Notes under the pieces: model-generated
Seen by the model: the letters and a program-made list of their open reading frames with translations, nothing else
Told to the model about the DNA's origin: nothing
Databases searched by the model: none
Position numbers and translations under genes: made by a program
Shown: in pieces, positions 25,501 to 40,500 of the stretch
Numbering within the stretch: the stretch's first letter is position 1
Layout of the letters: each line of letters opens with the position of its first letter
NCBI RefSeq assembly: GCF_932276165.1
Contig: NC_063995.1
Coordinates: 3,100,001 to 3,164,000 of the forward strand
DNA length: 64,000 nucleotides
Direction of reading: 5' to 3'
Source of the DNA: Plutella xylostella
Lineage: Eukaryota > Arthropoda > Insecta > Lepidoptera > Plutellidae

Positions 25501-28500
25501 ATTTCATGCTGCTTTTGCCTGATTAAAATTTTAAATATCTTTAAACATAAGACTTCTGTTGTCTTGAATGAAATTACGCTCCTTTATGTTACGAAATCTA
25601 GTGGAACTCTATTGTTCTAGAAAAATAGCAATGATTTTGTAACAACATTCTCTTTCTCCTCAGCTATACGCATGCGGCGAAGGCACGAACGGGCGTCTAG
25701 GCCTCGGCCACAGTAACAACGTGTCCCTACCACGAGCCAACACGCACCTCGCGCACGCGCTCGTGAGGCGCGTCGCCGTGCACTCGGGCGGCAAGCACGC
25801 GCTCGCACTCACCGCCGACGGAAAGGTAACCTCTTCTACTGTTATATATGAACAGTATGAACTACATTAACAACGTGTCCCTACCACGAGCCAACACGCA
25901 CTGATTGTCGAACTGCCAGTTTCAATAACTCTATGTATCTAGCTGACAGTTACTTTAATACGATTTTGTCAGAATGCAACTTTTTATGTGTCAAATTCGT
26001 ATGATAATAACTGTTCAGCTATCGATAGAGAGTTATTGAAACTGGCATTAAAAGTCACGAATAAATTGATTCATGCTTAAAAAAATTCATATTTTTTTCA
26101 ACTATGTTATCTTTCGACAGGTGTACTCCTGGGGCGAAGGCGAAGACGGTAAACTCGGGCACGGCAACCGACAGACGCTAGAAACGCCGCGTCTAATAGA
26201 GTCTCTAGCTAGCGAGCGAGTCGTCGGCATAGCGTGCGGGTCGGCTCATAGTGCGTGCGTGACGGCCCGGGGACATCTGTACACGTGGGGACTAGGGGAG
26301 TACGGGAGATTGGGACATGGGGATGATACGACGCAACTTGTGCCTAAGATGGTGAGATTTACAATTGCAATACTGTTTATTTGCTTCAAAGACAGAGAAA
26401 TACAACTAAGATTATACTTTTAATTAAAAACAGTACAAAAAGGCGGCCTTATGGCTTCTATCAATCTCTACCAGACAAGTTTGAGTTAAAATACACGTTT
26501 TGTCAGCTGCTGATTAGATTTTAATCGATAGCAGGCAAAATATAAGCTAAAGTCTGTTTAGTATAGTAAATACATAAACCAATCCATTTTTTTCTCCCTA
26601 GGTGGAATCCCTACAAAACTACCGCATAGTCCAAGTGGCCTGCGGTTCCCGCGACGCGCAGACCCTCGCGCTCACCGCCTGCGGGAAAGTCTTCTCATGG
26701 GGCGACGGCGACTTCGGCAAATTGGGTACATACAATCCTGTTATACACCCTATGGCCGTGTCCCTACTAGGCAAACTGTTAGCGGCGAGGTACTGAGATA
26801 GTCAGCGCGCGTAACGCTGCAAACTGCGTACTAAATCGATACGCCGCAAACTCAGTTGGTCGCTAACAGGTTGCCTACTGGGGACACGGCCTATTACCTA
26901 AAGTGTCATATCTAAAAGAGCGCGGCAAAGACGAAGTAACGCAGGTGGTGTGGTTTCAGGCCGAGGCGGGTCGGACGGGTGTGCCGTACCCATGAACATA
27001 GAGAGGCTGAATTCTCTTGGAGTTGTTCAAGTGGAGTGTGGCGCGCAGTTCAGTCTAGCGCTGACTCGGGATGGCGAGGTATGTTATATTTAAAAAAGCT
27101 TTTTTTATGTATTTGAGATTATGTAGCATAATTTTGTAGATCAATTCATTGTTTGGCAGCCGTAAGCTACTAAGCTATTCTATTTTATTCTGAGAGGGGC
27201 AAAGCTCCTGTACGTGGAACCTTCGTACATATCCCCTTAATTTAAGCCCAGCCAGCCTTAAGTAAACTGAAGAAGCAAGCCTGGGTGTTCCAATAGCTGA
27301 GATAGGCGCCGTAAGCTATTTTCGACGTATTTATGTATTCAATGTTTTATATTCACACATATTTGTTTACCAGGTGTGGACGTGGGGTAAAGGCGACTAC
27401 TTCCGTCTGGGCCACGGGTGCGACTCGCACGTGCGGCGTCCCACGCTCGTGGAGGCGCTCCGAGGACGCCGCGTCATACACGTCGCGGTCGGCGCATTGC
27501 ATTGCCTCGCTGTTACTAGCGACCTACAGGTGACTTCTTCTCTACCTTAATGATCATGGTGAGAGAAAGAAATAATGTAGATCAAAATGGTGGCGATCTG
27601 CGCATTTTAATTGTTCGTATTTTAATTTGAACCGATTGATAATGTGAATAGCGGCATAGCGCGCAAACCTACGGCATACTAATGATACAGCGTTGCGCAT
27701 TCCACCCTTTCCTCACCAATCCTTCAAAGGGATTTAAAAGTGTTTTCTACCATCGGTCTCCTATGTACCTATAGTAATCGTTTTAAATTTGTATCCTGCA
27801 GGTGTGGGCATGGGGCGACAACGACCACGGGCAGCAAGGCAACGGCACCACCTGTGTCAACCGGCGCCCAGCGCTAGTCGCCGGCGTGGAGGGCGTGCAC
27901 CGCGCCGCCGCCGGCTCCTCACACTCGGCGGCGTGGTCCCTGCGCGCGCCGCTGGAGGCGCAGCCACACGTCGCGCCGCTGCCCTTCCCCGCGCTCAAGG
28001 ACCCCCTCGGCGCACACAGCCTGGGTGAGACAGGGTGTTGGAGGATACAGTAGAAGCTCATGGGTTTCCAGCTCTGAAAACCCCCTTCGGAATCTAGAAA
28101 GAAAGAAAGAAAATACATTTATTTCACACACACACGGAAACAACACAAAAATAAAATATAAAACAAATAATAAAAAAAAGGTAAAGGAAAATGAGCAAGG
28201 GTGTTGCTTCCCGGTGCAGAAACGGGTTCTAGCTCAGCTTGGTGGTATGATAAACCATAGCGCTGGTTTTCAGCTAGAACCCTGGGTCTCACATTTAGCT
28301 ATGAAGTTAGCCAGTCGATGTGCACCGCGCCGCCGCCGGGTCCTCGCACTCGGCCGCCTGGTCCCTGCGTGCGCCGCTGGAGGCGCAGCCGCACGTCGCG
28401 CCGCTGCCCTTCCCCGCGCTCAGGGACCCGCTTGGAGCGCATAGCCTGGGTGAGATTGGATATTGAAGAATATGCAGCAGAAGATCCTGTGTTTCGAGCT

Positions 28501-31500
28501 CTGAAAACCCCCTCCGGAATCTCATATTATGCAATTTAGCTACGAAGCGACTCTAAGGCAGGAGGTTTGCTTAGCGCCTAGCGAGTCACCAAGCAGCTGC
28601 GTAAAACGAACGGTCCAGAATCTTCGTGAATGGCCGCACTGATACACGCTAAGCGACTATCCAGGCGCAAAGAGCTTAATGCGGCCGCTCGTAAAGATTT
28701 GAGAACGTTTGTTTTACTAAGCTACTCGCTAAGTGCGTCGTTAGAATCTAGGCGCTAAGCAAGCCTCCTAGCTGTGCGGACGTAGTCATATACATACAAC
28801 TCAAGTGAATAACTAACATCACCTTCTTCCCCAGGCCTGTACGCGGACGACAACGTGATAGAGGACTCGCTGGGCCCGCGGCCCCCGCTGGCGGCGGCGG
28901 CGCTGGCGCTGGAGCCCCCGGCCGCGGCGCAGCACGCGCTGTCGCTCATACTGCTCGTGCTGCATATTACACAGGTACACTTCTGTTCACGTAGGATGAC
29001 CATATAAGTCTTCATTAGATCCCCTAGGAACTAGGAGGACCGCCAAAGCTGCAGGTGGAATGAACAAAGACCGATGGTCAAGGCCCATCGGCCGCGCGCA
29101 TTTGCCGTGTGCGCTATGTTGCTCGCAGTCGCTATTTCTCTATTGCGGCATGTTTTGTAAGAACAGCGTCTTAAGTTTTAAAGTTTCAGACATCCCCTGG
29201 GCTGATTTAAATACTATGCTGCTGTGTCCTATATTGATGCAGACATGCTTTGTGCTCTTCGTTCACGCGTTATTATACCTTCACATTTTTATCATGTGAA
29301 ATGTTACATACATCTTCTCTCCCATTCCCCAGGCCCGCTGTCTACTAATAGAAGCAGTGCGCGCTCACGAGGCGATGAGCGGCCGGCGGGCTGTCTGCGC
29401 TGATACAGAGGATGAGGACGGCGAGACCGACGCGAGGACCGGCGGCGGCGAGGCGCCTGCTGACCGCGCTACTCTGCCTGTAAGATTCTAGTTTATACTC
29501 TAGTTTTTAATCTGATGTTGATTTAGGTTTGTGAACGTTGTGAAAGGGTTAGTCAAGCAGCGCTACACTGAGGACGAGGACGGCGAGGCCGACGCGAGGA
29601 CCGGCGGCGAGGCGCCGGCTGACCGCGCTACTTTCCTGTAAGATTCTTCTTGTTGTTAGTGTAATGGTAGTGGTTTGTGAACGTGGTGAAAGGATTAGCC
29701 AATCCGCGCTACACTGAGGAAGGTAAAAGAGAGGCGCTGGCTGACCTTGCCTGTAAGACTCTAGTTTTTTAGTCTGATATTGATTTAGGTTTGTGGACGT
29801 TGTGAAAGGGTTAGACAATCTGCGTTGCCACTGAGGACGAGGACGGCGAGGCCGACGCGAGGACCGGCGGCGGCGAGGCGCCTGCGGACCGCGCTACTTT
29901 GCCTGTAAGATTCTAGTTTTTGATCTGATATTCATATAGAAAGATAGATAGATAAATCATTTATTTTTCCACTTAAACATAACACATACAACCAATGAGG
30001 TAGGTTTGTGAACGTTGTGAAAGGGTTAGCCAATCTGCGCTGACGCAGAGGACGAGGACGGCGAGGCCGACGCGAGGACCGGCGGCGGCGAGGCGCCCGC
30101 TGACCGCGCTACTTTACCTGTAAGATTCGATCTTCTATATCCCATTCCACAGGGAAAGACATCTGACAGAACCCATTATTACATTCGAATAAGGGTAGTT
30201 TTTGTTTGTATCAGTTGTCTTTCTCCATGGAATGGGATATAGTTTTAGTGTGATATTGATGTAGGTTTGTGAACGTTGTAAAAGGGTTAGACAATCCGCG
30301 CTACATTGAGGATGAGGACGGCGAGGCCGACGCGAGGACCGGCGGCGGAGAGACGCCGGCTGACCGCGCTACTTTGCCTGTAAGATTCGATCGTCTAGTT
30401 GTTAGCGTAATGGTGATGTTGGATTGTGAATGTGGTGAAGGAATTAGCCAATCCGCGCCGACACTAAGGACGAAGACGGTGAGGCGCCTGCTGACCGCGC
30501 CACCTTGCCTGTAAGATTCTAGTTTATACTTTAGTTTTTAGTGTAATATTGATTTAGGTTTGTGAACATGGTGAAAGAGTTAGCCAATCCGCGCTGATAC
30601 TGAGGACGAGGACGGCGAGGCCGACGCGAGGACCGGTGGCGGCGAGGCGCCCGCTGACCGCGCCACATTGCCTGTAAGATTCGATCTTCTAGTTGTAAGC
30701 GTAATGGCGGTGGTTTATGAACGTGGTTAAAGGATTAGTCCGTCATCGTTGCGGTTGCAAGCTCTTTTATAATACAGAATACGTAGCTAATTAAAAAAAT
30801 ATTACATTCATTTCTACATATAAACCCAGATTTCGTTCTCATTAAAATCTATATCGTATTTCCTAAGAACAGTTTGCAGATTTCCTTTATTAAATATTAC
30901 GCTCTGTATGTATTATAGTGGCCTGTATTATTTCAGAGTGGAGCCAGCACGCCGATGAGTGGTTCCATATCGTCGCGACACTCCGTCATGTGTTCTAGCG
31001 CAGTGTCGGTCGCTGCAGCCACCATGACTGTGCAGCCTGAGGCGCCTAAGGTAACCTCCATACGAAGTGAATTATGGTTCGTTTTGCTTTTCAAACTATC
31101 AGCTCGCAAGACAATATTTTCTGTGTCAATTATAACTTTTTACGGCACACGAATAATATCATCCACCTACTTCGCTGAGTGACCCATATAACATATAACA
31201 TAATTAACATTCGTAAACAGCCTTATCAATGCTATTTTACATATTCAGAAGTGGATCCGCATGCTAAAAATACCTATGTGTAGATTTTACTAATAATAAT
31301 TTGTAGACGTCATTAACAAACTTCCCACTTCAACCACCAGGTGGCGCTAGACGACTTCACCTCCCAACTAGGCGAGTCGGACGCGCGCGCGCTGGTGGAC
31401 CTGCTGAAGCTGGCCGCGGCCGGGCGCGTGCCCGACGCCAACAACGCCGTGCGAGTCATCACGGACGTGCTCATGGGTGAGAGACAGTTGTACTGCTAGA

Positions 31501-34500
31501 TGGCGCTACATACAAACACTTCACGTCTCAGCTGGGCGCGTGCCCGACGCCAACAACGCCGTGCGAGTCATCACGGACGTGCTCATGGGTGAGAGACAGT
31601 TGTACCGCTAGATGGCGCTACATACACACACTTCACGTCTCAGCTGGGCGCGTGCCCGACGCCAACAACGCCGTGCGAGTCATCACGGACGTGCTCATGG
31701 GTGAGAGACAGTTGTACCGCTAGATGTCGCTACATACACACACTTCACGTCTCAGCTGGGCGAGTCGGACGCACGAACGACTAAATACTCTATAATTTCA
31801 CATCCCGTAGAACTGTACATGGATAGTGCACTAAAACATTATGTAACAGAGTATGAGTGTGTATTTGTGAAGACATAACTTTTCCAAATTTTATGTAGGT
31901 AAATTAAAAGTAAAATTATTATTTATTCATAATAAATTAAAACCCTTCAGTCCACACTTTAGGTACCACTACTAACAGTCCTTATTTCCCCACAGCACTC
32001 TGCAGCGCCAAGCCAGCGGTAGCGGACATGGTGATAGAGGTGTGCGTGTGCGAGCTGGAGGAGGCGGCGGCGGGAGGGGGGCGCACCCCCCCGCCGCCCG
32101 TCACCGTCGACAGCCCGCACCCCTACGCAGATGATACTGACATCTCAGGTAAATACTACACTGTTGCAATTTAAGAGAAGAAGGTTTTCATAAATGAATG
32201 ATACGAGCAGTCAATAGGTCAATACACATCTACATATAATGCAATACACATGATTATAGCGACCGACTTTCTTAGAGCACTTCAATGGCGTCGCTCGTCT
32301 CACACCACTCCTCTAATGGGTTTCAACCAATGCCTTGCGTTCAAATCTGCAGTTAAACACCCATTCGCGTTCCCGTGGCCCACCAGACAGAATACATTTT
32401 CAACTCTTATTTCCCGGGAAGTGCCAGCTTAATCATCACCAAACTAACAAACCTTCATCATACCTACAGGGGTGGTAAAGATCCCGGGTGCGTCGTCGCT
32501 ACGCGTGGTGTTCGAACAGGGGTGCTCAACGGAGCGGCGGAACGACCCTCTTACCATATCTGATGCGACAGGGCGGATAGTCGCGTCGCGGTCCGGCAGG
32601 GAGCCCAACGATTGGGCGCAGGAGTTGATCATTAATGGTAAGAGAAAGGGCCCTTTGGTCATGAAAACTGATAATCCATTAAATAAAATAAATTTCATTG
32701 AATGATTCACCAACTCACTTAGCTGTATGCCTATGTATTTTTAGACAAGAAGCGGTGATCCACAAATCCTTTATTAATTAGAAATATTTTTACTATACTA
32801 TAGTGGGCAGTACATCAAACTTATGAGATGTACAGCATCAATGAACGAACTTTACATTTTTCTGACCAGGTGACGAATTGCGTTGGAGGTTTACGAGTGA
32901 CGGGTCTGTAAACGGATGGGGCTGGCGATTCACGGCACATCCGATACTACCTCACAACTCTGTAGCGGTAAGTGCACCATAGCTTCCATACCATGAAAAT
33001 TCTATATGTATACCTACGGTAAATCTTATAGGCCATGAATTTAGTTGAGTAAGAAGCGAGTTATTTGACAGTGATCACGTAACGATAAAGTTTCAATATG
33101 TGCCTTTTCAGTTCAAGAGCTGCAACAAAACTTTTGTAACATATTTCCCTATTTTCAGCTCAGTCAAACTTAGATTTTCTTACGGATAAGCTAGCCTAAC
33201 CTAACTAAGATTTAGGGTGACTTGCGCGAAACATTTAAACGTACTTAAATCTATTGCTCGCTCGCTCTGACCGTATAGTGTCAGAGCAAGACAGCCATAT
33301 ATTTAAATACGTTTAAATGTTTCGTGCAATCACGCTTAATGACCGTCCCCAACAGGAGATAGGCTCAGACCGCTACGTGCTGTCGCGTCCGTCGGTGGAG
33401 CTGGCGTGGCGGCTGCTGGACGGGCCGCTGCTGGCCGCCATCTCCGGCGACCACCAGCTGGCGCCGCGGCTGGCGCAGGCGCTGGCTATATGCGCGCAGA
33501 TGCCTACTCTGTGTGAGTACATAATATAGGCTGCATTTTGCATAACTACCAGGGCTCACTGCGGAAAATAAGTCACTGAAATGATTGTGGCGGTTCAGCG
33601 GAAGTCGTGGCACCGCAACATAAGATAAAGGACCGGAGTGGCTAGAGTATAACAGCTTTTGTGATTGGCAACGATTTAGATAGGAAAGGAGTATGCAGAG
33701 GTGACCACCAAAAAAAAAACACCAACTTCCAGTGGAGAAGCATTTAATTAAAAATAAAAAAGAGCTCTTAATGATTAACATATTTTTTATCCTCAGCGTG
33801 GCGGGCCCGCGTGTGGTGCGTGCGGCGGCTGCGCGGCGTGGTCTCCGCGTCGTCCGTGAGCCCGGCGGCGCTGCAGCGCTTGCCGGCGCTGCTGCACGCG
33901 CAGTACGAGCTGGAGGAGCCCGCGCTGCGCACCGGCTCGCACCTCCTCCACAGCAGCTACTTGAAGGTACAAGCTGACTAGGCTTTCTAGACAAAAATAT
34001 GCTGGTAATTATATTTAGGGACTTATATAGCAAGCCTTCCTATCCATTAACCCTATACCTTACCTCCAGGAACTAGCATGGTTAGCGTGCAGTCTCCGCA
34101 TGGACGCGCGCCTCTGCACGGGTCCGGAGTCTCTCCGTTGGGCGTGGTTCAAGAAGTACTGCCTCAGCCAGCGCACGGCGACCGCGCTCACACAACGACT
34201 GCCGCTGCCGCAACCGTTCATCATTGAAGTCAGGAAGCGACTGGCGGACTTGGGAGTTTACAACCCGGAGGAGATCAATGTGGACGCGAGGCACGCGTGG
34301 GAGGATAATGTGAAGTTCACCAAGTTGCATGATGAGCAGCTGCTGCATTGGGTTAACAAGTAAGTTGTTTTTTGCATTTAGAGTCCGTCAAGAATAAAGA
34401 CTGATGTGATAACTTTCGCCCTCTTTTTCTTTTATCACCTGATTGTGAATCATTAATTTAGTTGATAAAACCATGTAAGTAGAAAAAAGGCGAAAGGAAT

Positions 34501-37500
34501 CTCGCTAACTAAAACACTGAGGCACCATAATGGCGGCGACATGAGAGTGTGTCAAACTTGAGTTGACTTACTTTGAGTGTGAATGTGTGTGTGTCGGGCT
34601 CACCGTAACAATGAAAGTGACTTACTTAGGGTGCCTCAGTTTTTAGTTATCGTTATTCCTTCCGCCTTTTTTTCTACTTCTATGGATAAAACTTATAACA
34701 ATTAAATTCATCCGCAGACGTCCAGAAGAGTGGACGAACTGGTGGGGCGGCGGGTCCCGCGCTTGCTCCGTGTATGGCTGGGGCCACAACCACCGCGGGC
34801 AGCTGGGCGGCGTGGAGGGCGGCAAGGTGCGCGCGCCCACGCAGTGCGCCGCCCTGGCCGCGCTGTCGCCCGCGCTGCTGGTGGGCGGCGAGCAGACGCT
34901 GTTCGCTGTGACGCCCGACGGACGCGTGTATGCCACAGGTAGGTGCTGCTGGCTGGCTCTGGATCATCTGAAATCTGTGAACTCATCACTAGTCTCAATG
35001 GAGCACTCTTCACAGCTTGTAAAATAAACTTTAAATAAGCTTTACTTTTTTTTTGTTTAATTATTAATATCCTAGATATTCACAAGCCCATACCTACTTA
35101 TCATCAATTTTAATTAATGTTTAATCACACTGGCGCCATTCTGAAGACATAGAATTCAATGTTACTTCAACAGTCGTATAACTGAAAGTAAATTTTACAG
35201 GATACGGCGCAGGCGGCAGGTTGGGTATTGGTGGCATCGACTCTGTCTCCCAGCCAACACTACTCAGCTCAATACAACACGTATTTATCACTAAGGTAAG
35301 AAAGAAAAGAAGAAGAGTACAGCTAAATGTGCTTTATCCTTCAAAGTATTTATAACGCCCAGCTTTATAAACATTTAACTCCCGTTTTCTGTATAAAATT
35401 AACCGGTACCTATTGTGATTTCAGGTGGCCTGCAACTCTGGAGGCAAACATTGCTTAGCTCTGTCAGCTGATGGCGAAGTGTACAGTTGGGGAGAGGGCG
35501 AGGACGGCAAACTTGGACACGGCAATAGAGTGTGAGTGATCCAAATATATACAAATATCATCCACAAACGTGTACAATACATGACTTGGTGTCAAATATG
35601 ATGTTTTAGTTTTGGCCCCGTTTTTACTCTGACTTACTAAACAATGTTTTCCAGGAGCTACGACCGCCCCAAACTGATCACGGCTCTATCGGGACTGGAC
35701 GTGGTGGGGATAGCGTGCGGGGGCGCCCACTCGGCGTGCATCACCGCCAGGGGGCGTGTTTATACGTGGGGCAAGGGGCGCTACGGACGCCTAGGCCATG
35801 GTGACTCTGAGGACCAACTTACTCCGAAGATGGTTGGTATTGCTGATGTTTTCATAGGTCGTAGTTCAGTTCCACCATATCCAGGGAATTTGCAGGGCTC
35901 CATTGTGGAATATGGTAAAGTAGGCCACACATTTTGACGACGTAAAATACTCGCACATACAGTAGCAGGGACGCTCAGTAAGGATATAAAACACCATCGT
36001 TCCCCTTTTTAATTCTTGAGTTAGTTTTTCCAGTGCAATATTTATTATCCATTTGTTCTTCCAGGTGGAAGCACTAGCCATGTACCGCGTAGTGGACGTG
36101 GCCTGCGGCTCGGGCGACGCGCAGACGCTCTGCATCACCGACGACGACAACGTGTGGTCGTGGGGCGACGGCGACTACGGGAAACTAGGTATGAGTACGT
36201 AGACTTTTGTACTTTTGTGAGTATGTTTGTAGGAATTTTGATGTTTAGTGTGCACTGGGTGTTCCGTGCAAAATATTGCTGAATTCTTTTATTTTTTTCT
36301 ATTAAATCTGCCATCAGTCGCCAGACTTTTATCAGATTTGTGGAGAGATCAATGACGTTCAGAGAGATCTGACCAATGTCAGAGTACCCCTTTAGGAATG
36401 CAGCACATTTGCTCTCTTGAGTCTGTGAGCCAGGTTAGATGGGTACTGTAGCAAATTAGAAGCTAGTGCGTTGGGATGATTTGCTAATTGTACTTCATTT
36501 TTTTAGACGGTCGAATGGCGTAGTGGTTAGTGGCCCTGACTGCTATGCCGAAGGTCCCGGGTTCGATTCCCGGCTGGGGCAGATATTTGTTTAAAGACAG
36601 ATATTTGTACTCGGGTCTTGGGTGTTGATATTTATATTTAGTATCTATCTATCTATGTATTTGTGTAGATATATCAGCTGTCCGACACCCATAACACAGG
36701 TTCTGCCTAGCTTGGGGTCGGATGGCCGTGTGTGAGATGTCCCCACATATTTATGTTGCTGAATTAGATGTGGAAATAAGACCACTTGTATCTATCAGTA
36801 TTAAATACAAAAGGCAAAATAAAATGCGGCACCCTGATATGGGCAGTTGCAATGTTGCGTATAATTATCATCAGCGCTATGTACTTTACATAGTGAATTT
36901 ATTAGGACTCATTTGACAGTTATCAAACACGTTTGTGTCTAGAGACGGTAAGAAGATTAACATCCTCACCAACGAGCCACGTTGTAATCAACCCCCTCTA
37001 CCCCTCAGGTCGCGGCGGCTCCGAAGGTTGCAAGCTGCCCATGCGCATCGAGTGCCTGAAGGGCATGCGCGTGGTGAAGGTGGAGTGCGGCTCGCAGTTC
37101 TCCGTCGCGCTGTGCCAGTGCGGCAGCGTCTATACCTGGTGAGATACTGTTGTTGTTGTTGTCCTAAGGTACCTTGGTGGTACAGAGGGCCTTCGCGAGA
37201 GTGCGCTACGCCGTCCTGTCCTCAGCTACTGCTATGGCATCCGTCACTGATACTGTAGAGTGTTATGAAAAAGTATTTCAGGTTTTTGGCAACCCTAAAT
37301 CGATGTTTTGACTTTAAGTGTGCCATTTGGTGGAATACTATTTGGTGGTGTACAACTGCAGCAGAATACGTGTCACAACACAACGTCACTATGTCTATGT
37401 ATCTCTATGGGATCAAGATGTAGCTCGACTATACATGCGGCTCCGAGGGCTGCAAGCTGCCCATGCGCATCGACTGCCTGAAGGGCATGCGCGTGGTGAA

Positions 37501-40500
37501 GGTGGAGTGCGGCTCGCAGTTCTCCGTCGCGCTGTGCCAGTGCGGCAGCGTCTATACCTGGTGAGATACTGTTGTTGTTGTTGTCCTAAGGTACCCTGGT
37601 GGTACAGAGGGCCTTCGCCAGAGTGTTCCACGCCGTCCTGTACTCAGCTACCGCTATGGCCTCCGTCACTGATACTGTAATGTTATAAAACAGTATTTCA
37701 GGTTTTTGGCAACCCTAAATCGATGTTTAGACTTTAAGTGTGCCATTTGGTGGTGTACGACTGCAGCAGAAGACGTGTCACAACGTCACTACTGGTGTCT
37801 ATGTATCTTTATGGGATCTATACATGCGGATAGGAAGGCTGCAAGCTGCCCATGCGCATCGACTGTCTGAAGGGCATGCGCGTGGTGAAGGTGGAGTGCG
37901 GCTCGCAGTTCTCCGTCGCGCTGTGCCAGTGCGGCAGCGTCTATACCTGGTGAGATACTGTGGAATGTTATTAAAAAGTGTTACCCTAAAGCTGCGTACA
38001 GACCGCCCCAAAGAACGCCCAACGATGGATATTTATCTTACATAATACGGGGCAGATTGCAGCAACGAAGCTCAACGAAACCCGTTCGTTGGCGTTCATT
38101 TGGCCGGTCTGTACGCAGCTTAAATCGATGTTTGGACTTTAAGTGTGCTACATATTTGGTGGAATACTATTAGATGGTGTAGGTACGACTGCAGCAGAAG
38201 ACGTGTCACAACGTCACTACTGGTTTCTATGTATCTCTATGGGATCTAGATGTAGCTCGACTATACATGCGGGTTAGAGGGCTGCAAGCTGCCCATGCGC
38301 ATCGACTGCCTGAAGGGCATGCGCGTGGTGAAGGTGGAGTGCGGCTCGCAGTTCTCCGTCGCGCTGTGCCAGTGCGGCAGCGTCTATACCTGGTGCGATA
38401 CTGTGGAATGTTATAAAAAATGATTTGAGGGTTTTGGCAACCCTAAATTGAAGTTTGGACTTTTAGGGTTGTCAAAAATAAAATCACTTTTATGATAAGG
38501 ATGTTATAAGTTTAACGTGTGTGTGGTAGCGTACCTCTCAAATGGGTGGTAGATAATGTAACCCCGAGCTTTCTTTTATCAAAATAGTCGTAGCCGTTCA
38601 AAAGTTATGCGATTTTTAGTTTTGAATATCGGTTGTTTTTAACGTTTGTTAGGTTAAGTTGTGTTTTAATAACTCCAAATTGAACTTGTTGCCTTTAAAA
38701 TCACCCCCAGTGTGCATTTATCTCAGTCTGTGTATGTAACACTTATGTCTTCTGCAGGGGTAAAGGCGACTACCACCGGCTGGGGCACGGCAGCTACGAG
38801 CACGTGCGGCGCCCCATGCGCGTCACCGGCATGCAGGGGAAGCCCATCGTCGCCATCGCCACAGGTAACACTCACAATATACTTGGAACTAAACCGGAAA
38901 ATAAGTTGGCAAGACTTGGAGAACCGTTTGGCCGGGACCGGTCGTTGTTAAAAACTTTTTTTTTATGTTATCAGCCTGATCGTCATGGAAATCATACCCT
39001 CATCCTTCTTTATGCCACATGTAACACTTTCAATATTCATGATGGTTTTTCTTGAAATGCACCCTGTATAAAGCTGTGTAGGACCAGGAAAATAACTTGG
39101 TATAAGATCATAAAGGAAAACTTTTGGCCGGAACATGTGACTGTCAGCCACACTATACAGTGTCAAGTAAATCCTGCCCTCATACCACCTCTATGTATTC
39201 CCCAGGAAGCCTACACTGCGTGGCGTGCACGGAAGGTGGCGAGGTGTACACGTGGGGCGATAATGATGAGGGACAGCTTGGTGACGGCACCACGCTCGCC
39301 GCGCAGCGCCCCCGCCTGCTTGTAGCATTACAGGTGGGAACCTTCAGTTAATGTACAAATCATCTTCATGTCCATTATAACAAACATTGTAAGTTGTGGC
39401 CAAAGCTCAACATACCTGGCGACAGCCCCAGACTCCTCGGACGAGTAGCGGGAATGAAGAAGTTGAGACTCTCGACAGACTAGTCACGGAATATCAGCTG
39501 TTCCTTATGTATACGTCTTGCATATTCTGGCTTGGGATACCTTCACCACGGTGACAAAACCCTAGTCTATCTCTGGTGTTTGTCACCTACATGATACAAA
39601 GAAGATAGTCACATATTTTTTTTATTGTGTTTAGTAGATCAAATACATAATGCTTCATACGATTACAGGGTAAACGGGTGATAAAGGTGGCCTGCGGCAG
39701 CGCGCACACCGTGGCTCTGTGCATCGAGGCGCCGCGCGCGCCCCGCCCCCCGCCCGCGCCCCCGCTCGAGTGCCACCTGCTGCAGGAGGCGCCGCAGCCC
39801 GCCTACTGCAACCGTCTGGTGAGTCACGTCTCGTACTACTGAAGGGTCCCTGATAGTACAAACATGAGAAGATGAAATCGTCCACAATATTGCCACTCCA
39901 GAGATAGGAGCAATTTTAGGACATCAACGTCGCTTATACATATCACTATACGAGGTGGCGATATAGCATGCGCTCTTGTGGCGTCGAAGCGTTGAAAACG
40001 AGCTGCGAGCCGCTGGAGTTAGCTGGAGCGAGGCCAAAAGTTGGATAGGTGGAGGTGGCGGACGTTAGTGGACTCCCTCTGCACCTCTGGGGTGCCATAG
40101 GATTGCAACTACAAAAACTCTACGAGGTTCGAGTTGAGAACGTCAAGATAAGTAGAGTTTGAGTATGGAACACAGCACTGTGATTGGCTGATCTATCGTT
40201 GAGAAGGTCTTAAGTTCATGCTTAGGTAGATTTATTCAAATGTGAAACTGAGCCTCAATCTATGTCGTATTCCGCCACGTACTCAACACGATGTTTCCTG
40301 GCAGGTGCTTCTCCACCACTTCTCGGAGCTGGTGGCGCCGACGCTGCCGCTGCTGTCGCTGGACGGGCCGCTCGACGAGCTGCGGAACCTCATGTTCTAC
40401 AACATCAAGGAGACCATCTTTAGAAAAGTATGTCATTACATTTATTTCTGCTTCTGATCACGGATTTTGTAACTCTGAAATTATTAGGATTTGTGAACAG

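Larger units (their letters stand above)
29480..30740 (+). repeat. Array of seven partial copies of the 29333-29479 exon end
   Basis: Each unit carries an intron part (TTGTGAACGTTGTGAAAGGG), then exon sequence (GAGGACGAGGACGGCGAGGC, GACGCGAGGACCGGCGGCGG, GACCGCGCTAC) and the donor CCTGTAAGATTC. Copies end near 29637, 29753, 29908, 30120, 30380, 30511 and 30675. Some have internal deletions. Two unrelated short elements are inserted in the array (29938-30003 and 30135-30242). Confidence 0.9.

Noticed and set aside
29333..30740. CRISPR-like array
   Set aside because: Repeats are exon-tail copies with donors, of unequal spacing, in a eukaryotic intron.
36507..36582. tRNA gene with A and B boxes
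   Set aside because: The same head occurs at 53664 with a 14-bp target duplication and SINE body, and an intact cloverleaf is not formed; it is a SINE head.
37009..38395. Tandem repeats as separate RCC1 genes
   Set aside because: Each copy lacks an acceptor and covers a single exon; only the first joins in phase to neighbours.
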